Source of the DNA: Nonomuraea maritima
GTDB lineage: Bacteria; Actinomycetota; Actinomycetes; Streptosporangiales; Streptosporangiaceae
Direction of reading: 5' to 3'
Assembly (NCBI RefSeq): GCF_900100395.1
Contig: NZ_FNFB01000040.1
Span: forward strand, 1 to 62,759
DNA: 62,759 bases
How positions within the stretch are numbered: the stretch's first letter is position 1; every line of letters begins with the position of its first letter. The position numbers were made by a program, and so were the translations under genes. The notes below the pieces were generated by a model. The model did no database searches. It was not told where the DNA came from and worked only from the letters and a program-made list of their open reading frames with translations. Of this stretch, positions 58,071 to 62,759 are shown in pieces.

Positions 58071-58828
58071 GAGGCGTCCAACTCGTAGACGAGGGTGTGT
58101 CGGTCTCCCGGTGCCACGGTGATCATGACGCGTACGGGACGGCCTTCGGCGTCGTAGCCGGTGCGCATGTGCTCGGCCACCGGAGTGCCGGCGGGCAGCC
58201 CTAGCCGGGCGGACTCGTCCTTGGTCGGCATCCGGATCTGGATCTCGTCCACCAGCCGCGTCTGTGCTCGGCCGATGGACGCTAGTAGACCGCCCGGGGC
58301 GCTCACGTCCTTCGGCTGCATCAGCGGGGTGCCCCTGGCGATGTCCTCGGGGAAGTAGCTGTCGGCTGTTTGAAAGGGCACGTCGTCCACGTACCGCACC
58401 CGACGCCGAACCACCACGATGTCCTGCTCGGCGTCGAGGTTGAGGCGTTCGGCGACTGCTGGTGGGGGGATCTCCAGGGCGACGCTCACTTCTTGGAGGG
58501 GGACGCGGCCTTGCTCCTGGACCTCGGTCGCCCATGCGTCCGCGTCGGCACTGTGGTTGCTCTGGTTCTCGAAGTGGGAGAGGTGCCAGCGTAGGCGCGT
58601 CTGGGAGCGGACGGTACGGCCGCGGCCTCGCCCGCTGCTGAGCAGCCCCTCGTTGGTGAGCTGCTGCAACGCCTGCCGCACGGTCTGACGCGACACGCCG
58701 TGAGTCTCCGCCAATTCCTGTTCAGGCGGCACCGTGTCTCCCGGTGCCAGTTCACCCCGCTCTATCGACGTACGCAGGGCATCCGCGACGCGTTCGTAGA
58801 GCGCGCGGGAGTCCGATCCGGTTGGCAT
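58067..58828 (-). CDS. GntR-family (UTRA) repressor, KorSA-like
   Basis: A 253-residue regulator with an N-terminal winged helix (ERGELAPGDTVPPEQELAET, VSRQTVRQALQQLTNEGLL) and a C-terminal UTRA ligand domain (LEIPPPAVAERLNLDAEQDI to the end VMITVAPGDRHTLVYELD). The ATG has AGGAGG 6 bases upstream. In AICEs such as pSAM2, KorSA represses the replication activator gene and itself; the repeated GAGTACGTAC sites in its promoter region fit such control over the transfer operon on the other side. Confidence 0.88.
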   Translation of the reverse strand: MPTGSDSRALYERVADALRTSIERGELAPGDTVPPEQELAETHGVSRQTVRQALQQLTNEGLLSSGRGRGRTVRSQTRLRWHLSHFENQSNHSADADAWATEVQEQGRVPLQEVSVALEIPPPAVAERLNLDAEQDIVVVRRRVRYVDDVPFQTADSYFPEDIARGTPLMQPKDVSAPGGLLASIGRAQTRLVDEIQIRMPTKDESARLGLPAGTPVAEHMRTGYDAEGRPVRVMITVAPGDRHTLVYELDAS

Positions 58829-58848
58829 GTGAGTCCTCCTTGACCAAC

Positions 58849-58937
58849 TTGTACGTACTCACCGTACCAAGACGCTTGACAGTGATCGAGCAATCACAGA
58901 GAGTACGTACACAGCGCGGAGTACGGAGAGTACGTAC
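58849..58937. promoter_or_regulatory. Three GAGTACGTAC operator-like sites between korSA-like gene and transfer operon
   Basis: GAGTACGTAC occurs at 58901-58910 and 58928-58937, and as its reverse complement GTACGTACTC at 58851-58860. A partial copy (GGAGTACGG) lies at 58918-58926. TTGACA at 58876-58881 could be a -35 element between the sites. This is a likely GntR-repressor control region of the element. Confidence 0.7.
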
Positions 58938-59040
58938 TTAGCTCGACGAGCTTCGTGTTGCAACAGAAATGCCGGAGTGCGGTCCTGGTCGCCAAACGAG
59001 ATCCGCACCCCGGCGCCCCTTCAAGAGAGGTGTCTTCATC

Positions 59041-59229
59041 ATGACCTACGGGTCCAAGAACCTGGAGTACGTCACCATCCCAGCCGCAGGCGTCGAGTGG
59101 ACGTGCCTGGTGTGCGAGGGCATCGAGGAGACCGCGCCCGGCTACGAACCGCCGTCGCCACTCCTGTGCCCGTCGTGCATCCGGCTCGCCTTGGTCGAGT
59201 CGCTGCGTGCCCTGGGCGTGAAGCTGTGA
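59041..59229 (+). CDS. Zinc-ribbon-like small protein (62 residues)
   Basis: Starts at ATG 59041 with GAGAGG upstream. Two Cys pairs, CLVC (22-25) and CPSC (43-46), form a likely zinc ribbon, followed by a short helix. It is the first gene of an operon; its stop overlaps the GTG of the WhiB gene (GTGA). The function in the element is unknown. Confidence 0.7.
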   Translation: MTYGSKNLEYVTIPAAGVEWTCLVCEGIEETAPGYEPPSPLLCPSCIRLALVESLRALGVKL

Positions 59230-59549
59230 CGGCTCACGAGAGCGCGCCGGTCCGCGCCGACAAGCTGGCAGACCTGCTGGACGACCTCATCAACGCCTTT
59301 CCGTCCTGCGACTCCGGCCAGGCCGACCTGTTCATCGGCCCTGACGACGAGCCCGACGAGGAGCGGCAGCAGCGCGAGGCGCAGGCCAAGGCCGTCTGCC
59401 TCGGCTGCCCGGCGCGTACGGCCTGCCTGGCCTATGCCCTGGCGCTCAGCCCCGACGAGGGCGTCTGGGCCGGTTACACCGCCATCGAGCTGGAGGGCCT
59501 GAACCGGCTTCTCGCCTTCATCCCGCCGACCAGGCGGGAGGTGGCCTGA
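59226..59549 (+). CDS. WhiB-family iron-sulfur transcription factor
   Basis: A 107-residue protein with the four cluster cysteines (Cys28, then CLGCPARTAC with Cys58, 61, 67) and the WhiB turn GVWAG (79-83), followed by a short basic tail. WhiB-like proteins bind a [4Fe-4S] cluster and regulate transcription together with sigma factors. It begins at GTG 59226 inside the previous stop and ends in the ATG of the next gene (TGATG). WhiB genes also occur on actinophages and plasmids, where they may modulate host or element genes. Confidence 0.88.
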   Translation: MTAHESAPVRADKLADLLDDLINAFPSCDSGQADLFIGPDDEPDEERQQREAQAKAVCLGCPARTACLAYALALSPDEGVWAGYTAIELEGLNRLLAFIPPTRREVA

Positions 59550-59722
59550 TGAGCTGCCGCTTCCAGTGCCCCGACTGCGGCACCCGATCGGCCAGTCCCT
59601 ACGGCTGCCGCCGCTGCGGGGCCTCGGCCGGACGCCAACTCCAGCGCTGCACCGCCCACGGCGTGCGCTGCGCGCCCGGCTGCCGCGTCTGTCGCCTGCT
59701 CACCCGTTCCCAGTGGAGCTGA
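59549..59722 (+). CDS. Cys-rich 57-residue protein
   Basis: ATG 59549 shares a base with the WhiB stop. The protein has nine cysteines (SCRFQCPDC, GCRRCG, CAPGCRVC) in three clusters, typical of tandem zinc ribbons, and a short basic end. It sits in the overlapping transfer operon, two bases ahead of the next ATG. No known function. It is close in style to small zinc-finger proteins of AICE and plasmid transfer operons. Confidence 0.75.
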   Translation: MSCRFQCPDCGTRSASPYGCRRCGASAGRQLQRCTAHGVRCAPGCRVCRLLTRSQWS

Positions 59723-59724
59723 CC

Positions 59725-59949
59725 ATGATCTCTGTCCTCGTCTACCTGCTGGTCTTCCTCGCAGGAGGCCTTTTCATCGAACTCATACGCATGGGCCAGG
59801 AGCGCTACCGGCAGTGGCAGGTAGCCCACCACACGATCCGCCAGGGCGGCTCCCTGGAGGTCGTCGCCCGAGGCTGGGCCGCATCCCCACGCAACTGGTG
59901 CAACAAGCCCGGTTGCCCGCGCTGCTGGGGACGGCGGTGGGGCCGATGA
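59725..59949 (+). CDS. Small single-helix membrane protein with C-terminal Cys pair region (74 residues)
   Basis: ATG 59725 with TGGAG upstream. The N-terminal membrane helix (ISVLVYLLVFLAGGLFIEL) is followed by a basic, aromatic soluble part (RYRQWQVAHH) and CNKPGCPRC near the end, perhaps metal-binding. Its stop overlaps the next ATG (ATGA). It is probably a transfer-associated (Spd-like) membrane protein, by context. Confidence 0.68.
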   Translation: MISVLVYLLVFLAGGLFIELIRMGQERYRQWQVAHHTIRQGGSLEVVARGWAASPRNWCNKPGCPRCWGRRWGR

Positions 59950-60971
59950 CCCACATTCACAACTCACCGAACGGAGCACCAGCCATGCCCACGGCCAGCC
60001 CGCGCCCGCTCTCGGAAGGAGAGCGGACCCTGATCTCGGTCACCGCCGCCGCTGTCGGCGTGCTGGGCCTGGTCGGGTTCGTCATCTCCTTCGCCACCGT
60101 CATGGACGCGGCCAAGCCCACCTTCGGCCCGCTCGCCTTCATGCTGCCCCTGGGCGTGGACCTGGGCATCGCGGTGTTCTCCGCGCTGGACATCGTCCTG
60201 GCCCGGCTGGACATGCGGGTGCGCTGGCTCCGCTTCATCCCGTGGACGCTCACGGCCGCCACCGTCTACCTCAACATCGCCGCCTACGCCAACGCGCCGA
60301 ACGGGCCCGACTGGTTCGCCGTCGTCGCCCACGCGATCCTGCCCGGCCTGTGGGTGGTGGCCGTCGAGATCGGCACGCACGCCATACGCAAGCGCGCCGA
60401 TCTGGCCAGCCCGTCCCGCCGACTCGACAGCATCCGCGTCTCGCGCTGGCTGCTGTCCCCGTTGCCCACGTTCGCGCTGTGGCGGCGCATGGTGCTCTGG
60501 GAGGTGCGCTCGTACCCCGACGCCCTGCACCGCGAGCGGGAACGCATCCTGACCAAGACCGACCTGCAAGACCGCTACGGCCGCCTGTGGCAGTTCAAAG
60601 CCACACGCCGCGAGCGCGCCCTGTACAAGCTCGGCGAGCTGGCCCCGGCCGGCGCGCAGACGGCCCAGCTTCCGCCGCCGTCTCCGGTGCGCCCGCCCCT
60701 GACTGCCGCGCCTGCTCGGAAGCCGTCGCCCCGCAGGCCCAGGGAACGGAAGAGCACCCGTCCGGCTGTCGCCCCGCCCGAGGTGGACGACTTGATGCCG
60801 CTGGGCTGGCAGATCGCCGCCGACCACGAGACGCGCGGCATCACGCTGACGCGGGACCGACTGCGCGACGCCGTCCGCCGAACCGGCCGATCCATCTCCA
60901 CCGACCGCGCAGGCGCGTTGCTCGCCCGCCTGCGCACCGAGACCCGTCCGGCAGCACGGGAGGCGGCTTGA
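59946..60971 (+). CDS. DUF2637 membrane protein, Spd-like (plasmid spread)
   Basis: A 341-residue protein. It begins either at ATG 59946 (overlapping the previous stop) or at ATG 59985, which has GGAG at better spacing. Four membrane helices lie in about 30-145 (TAAAVGVLGLVGFVISFATV, GPLAFMLPLGVDLGIAVFSA, LTAATVYLNIAAYAN, AHAILPGLWVVAVEIGTHAI). A long basic, Pro/Arg-rich soluble region and a helical C-terminus follow. DUF2637 proteins are encoded next to tra genes in AICEs and conjugative plasmids and are thought to help intramycelial spread. Confidence 0.82.
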   Translation: MTHIHNSPNGAPAMPTASPRPLSEGERTLISVTAAAVGVLGLVGFVISFATVMDAAKPTFGPLAFMLPLGVDLGIAVFSALDIVLARLDMRVRWLRFIPWTLTAATVYLNIAAYANAPNGPDWFAVVAHAILPGLWVVAVEIGTHAIRKRADLASPSRRLDSIRVSRWLLSPLPTFALWRRMVLWEVRSYPDALHRERERILTKTDLQDRYGRLWQFKATRRERALYKLGELAPAGAQTAQLPPPSPVRPPLTAAPARKPSPRRPRERKSTRPAVAPPEVDDLMPLGWQIAADHETRGITLTRDRLRDAVRRTGRSISTDRAGALLARLRTETRPAAREAA

Positions 60972-61192
60972 TGAACCTCACCCTCACCCGCCGATCGACC
61001 GGCGACCCGCTACCGGTCGGACCGCACAGACCGACCGCCGACATCACCACGACAGCCCGCACTGACGAGACGCGGTCCGACCGCGCATCGTCCCTGATCA
61101 AGCCAGTACGGGACGCGGCCTCATCCGCCAAGACTCCGGCCGCGCCCCGCCACCCCGCAACCGCCAAGGCACACGAGGTGCACACATCATGA
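60971..61192 (+). CDS. Small Thr/Arg/Pro-rich protein (73 residues)
   Basis: ATG 60971 shares a base with the previous stop (TGATG) and its own stop overlaps the tra start (ATGA). The protein is polar and low-complexity, with no cysteines and no membrane segment. It is likely translated as part of the chain; a genuine product or merely a spacer frame cannot be told apart from sequence. Confidence 0.55.
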   Translation: MNLTLTRRSTGDPLPVGPHRPTADITTTARTDETRSDRASSLIKPVRDAASSAKTPAAPRHPATAKAHEVHTS

Positions 61193-62759
61193 CGCATCAC
61201 CCGCACGACCACGAAGACCACTCCGAGGAGGACGGACCGACCGCTCTCGGTGGCGAGGTCGTCCCGCTGGACGCGGCCCGCCGCCGCGCCCGCCGCGCGG
61301 ACGACCAGGAGACCGACCGTGACGAGGACGAGTTCTTCGACCGCGAGACGATCGCCATCGAGGGCACGGTCCTCGGACCTCCGGTCGACCCAGCGGACGA
61401 GGACCTGCCCTACCGGTTCGGCAACGACCGGCACCGCGCCCCGATCATCCCGGCCACGCTGCGGTCCTGGAGGGGCACGCGTTCCATGCTGGTCTGGGCC
61501 GCCAAGGACGCGGGATACGTGGTCGGCTACCACGCCGTCCGCGCTCCCAAGTACGCCGCCAAGGCCACCCTGTACGCCCCGATCGGGTTCTTCCGCGCCA
61601 CCGGCAAGCTGCTGCACTGGGCGACGGCGGAGGAGGGGAACTGGGCGCTGCGCCAGTACGCCGCCGACCGCAACGACCCGGAGACGTGGCTCAAGCTCGA
61701 CCGGCAGCGTCAGCGCCAGTCCCGCTGGCGCTGGTCGGTCGTGGCCACTCTCGCCGTGACGGCCCTGATCGGCCTGCTCGTCTTCCTGCTCGCCGACATC
61801 CCGACGTGGGGCCGCCTGCTGGCCGTCACCGTGGCCGTGCCGCTGCTGGCCCGCGCCGGTAGGCCTACGGACAAGCCCATCACCGACCGCGTGTCCGAGG
61901 GACCGCGCTACCGCAAGCTCACCGCCGAGCTGGTCCGCCGCGCGCTGCTGTCGTGCGGCATCTCCAGCATCAACCAGGCCGCGAGCAAGGACCCGAACGC
62001 CATTAGCTTCCCGCAGGAGATCCACCGCGACGGCCCTGGCCACCTGGCCGTCGTGGACCTGCCCTTCGGCGTGGAAGCCGCCGACGTGGTGGCCCGGCGC
62101 GGCCGGCTGGCCTCCGGCATGCGGCTCCCGCTCGACCAGGTCTGGCCTGAGCCCGGCGACGGCCACCCCGGACGACTGTCGCTCTGGGTCGGCTACGAGC
62201 CCGCGTCCCAGATGAAGCAGCCCGCCTGGCCGCTGCTCAAGGACGGCAAGGTGGACGTCTTCAAGCCGTTCCCGTTCGCCACCACGCCGCGCATGGACAC
62301 GGTCAACGCCGCCCTGATGTTTCGCAACTGGCTCGTCGGCGGCCAGCCCGGCTCCGGCAAGACCTTCGCCCTGCGACTGGCCGTCCTCGCCGCCAGCCTG
62401 GACCCGCGCGCCGAACTGCGCATCTACGAACTCAAGGGCGTCGGCGACTTCAAGGCCCTGGAGCCGGTCTGCACCGAGTACGGCAACGGCTTCGACGACG
62501 AGACCATCGCCCGCTGCGCCGGGATGATCCGCTGGCTCTACAAGGAGTGCGAACACCGCTCCAAGCGGATCGCCCACTACGCGGCCCTCGGCAAGGCCCC
62601 GGAGAACAAGGTCACCCCGGAACTCGCCTCGCTCAAGGACTCCGGCCTGCACCCGCTGATCGTCGCCATCGACGAGATCCAAGAGCTGTTCCTGCACCCC
62701 AAGTACGGCAAGGAAGCCGGGGAGATCCTGGAGAAGGTCATCAAGCTGGGCCGCGCCCT
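61189..62759 (+). CDS. FtsK/SpoIIIE-type DNA translocase of the conjugative element (TraSA/TraB-like), cut by window end
   Basis: At least 523 residues; ATG 61189 overlaps the previous stop (ATGA). A His/Asp-rich N-terminus is followed by two membrane helices near 181-222 (VVATLAVTALIGLLVFLLAD, LLAVTVAVPLLAR) and the ATPase with Walker A VGGQPGSGKTFALRL near 384 and Walker B LIVAIDEIQEL near 490. Such proteins form hexameric channels that move double-stranded DNA between mycelial cells during conjugation. It is the transfer protein of the element. The C-terminal recognition (winged-helix) domain lies beyond the window. Confidence 0.9.
   Translation, partial: MTHHPHDHEDHSEEDGPTALGGEVVPLDAARRRARRADDQETDRDEDEFFDRETIAIEGTVLGPPVDPADEDLPYRFGNDRHRAPIIPATLRSWRGTRSMLVWAAKDAGYVVGYHAVRAPKYAAKATLYAPIGFFRATGKLLHWATAEEGNWALRQYAADRNDPETWLKLDRQRQRQSRWRWSVVATLAVTALIGLLVFLLADIPTWGRLLAVTVAVPLLARAGRPTDKPITDRVSEGPRYRKLTAELVRRALLSCGISSINQAASKDPNAISFPQEIHRDGPGHLAVVDLPFGVEAADVVARRGRLASGMRLPLDQVWPEPGDGHPGRLSLWVGYEPASQMKQPAWPLLKDGKVDVFKPFPFATTPRMDTVNAALMFRNWLVGGQPGSGKTFALRLAVLAASLDPRAELRIYELKGVGDFKALEPVCTEYGNGFDDETIARCAGMIRWLYKECEHRSKRIAHYAALGKAPENKVTPELASLKDSGLHPLIVAIDEIQELFLHPKYGKEAGEILEKVIKLGRA

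Larger units (their letters stand above)
53562..62759. mobile_element. Actinomycete integrative and conjugative element (AICE, pSAM2-like), left part
   Basis: Bounded on the left by a tRNA-Pro 3' att segment. It contains, in order, a low-GC cargo gene, an XRE/TPR regulator, small genes, a GntR repressor (KorSA-like), an overlapping transfer operon with WhiB, a DUF2637/Spd-like membrane protein and an FtsK-type Tra translocase. This is the AICE module order, in which Rep, Xis and Int would follow to the right up to the second att site. No integrase is visible because the window ends inside tra. Confidence 0.82.

Noticed and set aside
60841..62697. 618-codon minus-strand frame opposite the Spd-like and tra genes
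   Set aside because: Shadow of the Walker-motif-bearing plus-strand Tra protein, which is open to the window end.

Overview
The window is high-GC actinobacterial DNA. NIT-type histidine kinase, FHA-bearing EccC, WhiB, WXG100 and ROK proteins, GTG starts, and abundant TetR/GntR/HxlR-type regulators all fit. The style suggests a Streptosporangiales-like genome, but the genus cannot be fixed from sequence reading alone.

Layout. (1) Positions 1-314 are the right end of an IS200/IS605-type element: the C-terminus of TnpB followed by a strong hairpin. It sits inside an MBL-fold hydrolase gene whose 5' part is lost. (2) 0.9-6.8 kb holds a coupled histidine kinase and phosphotransferase pair, two small membrane proteins, a ketopantoate-reductase-like enzyme, and a TetR regulator divergent from a DUF1330 protein. 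(3) 6.8-13.1 kb holds class I lysyl-tRNA synthetase, a xylose isomerase/oxidoreductase pair with a divergent ROK regulator, and a threonine-aldolase-like PLP enzyme.

(4) 13.1-34.0 kb is a compact type VII secretion (ESX-like) locus. A sigma factor, a membrane protein and EccC form one operon. A WXG100 protein and a second ESX-like protein with a repeat-rich tail form another. A 2387-residue repeat-rich candidate effector is followed after 10 bp by a beta-helix/CbxX-type AAA ATPase fusion. Next come a secreted ricin-lectin protein and a convergent Ser/Thr kinase ending in the same lectin domain. EccB, EccD, EccE and MycP are not in the window.

(5) 34-53.4 kb is mixed accessory metabolism: a sulfotransferase, a phosphodiester glycosidase, a Tat-exported class V aminotransferase, a cysteine-synthase-like/MFS pair, and a secreted two-domain PHP hydrolase behind a PHO-box-like repeat. 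It continues with an epoxide hydrolase operon containing a decayed SnoaL/aldo-keto reductase tail, phosphotransferase/Nudix, HxlR/imine-reductase-like, an FxLD-type methyltransferase, and an NmrA-like protein divergent from a SoxR-like regulator.

(6) From 53.56 kb to the end is the left part of a pSAM2-like actinomycete integrative and conjugative element (AICE), bounded by the 3' part of a tRNA-Pro(CGG) gene. It carries a low-GC cargo gene of unknown function, an XRE/TPR regulator, a GntR (KorSA-like) repressor with repeated GAGTACGTAC sites, and a tightly overlapping operon. That operon encodes a zinc-ribbon protein, WhiB, a Cys-rich 57-residue protein, small membrane proteins, a DUF2637/Spd-like protein and an FtsK-type Tra translocase cut by the window end. 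Replication, excision, integrase and the intact tRNA are expected further right.

The most promising places for undescribed biology are the minimal T7SS locus with its beta-helix/AAA fusion and giant effector, and the low-GC cargo gene at the AICE edge.
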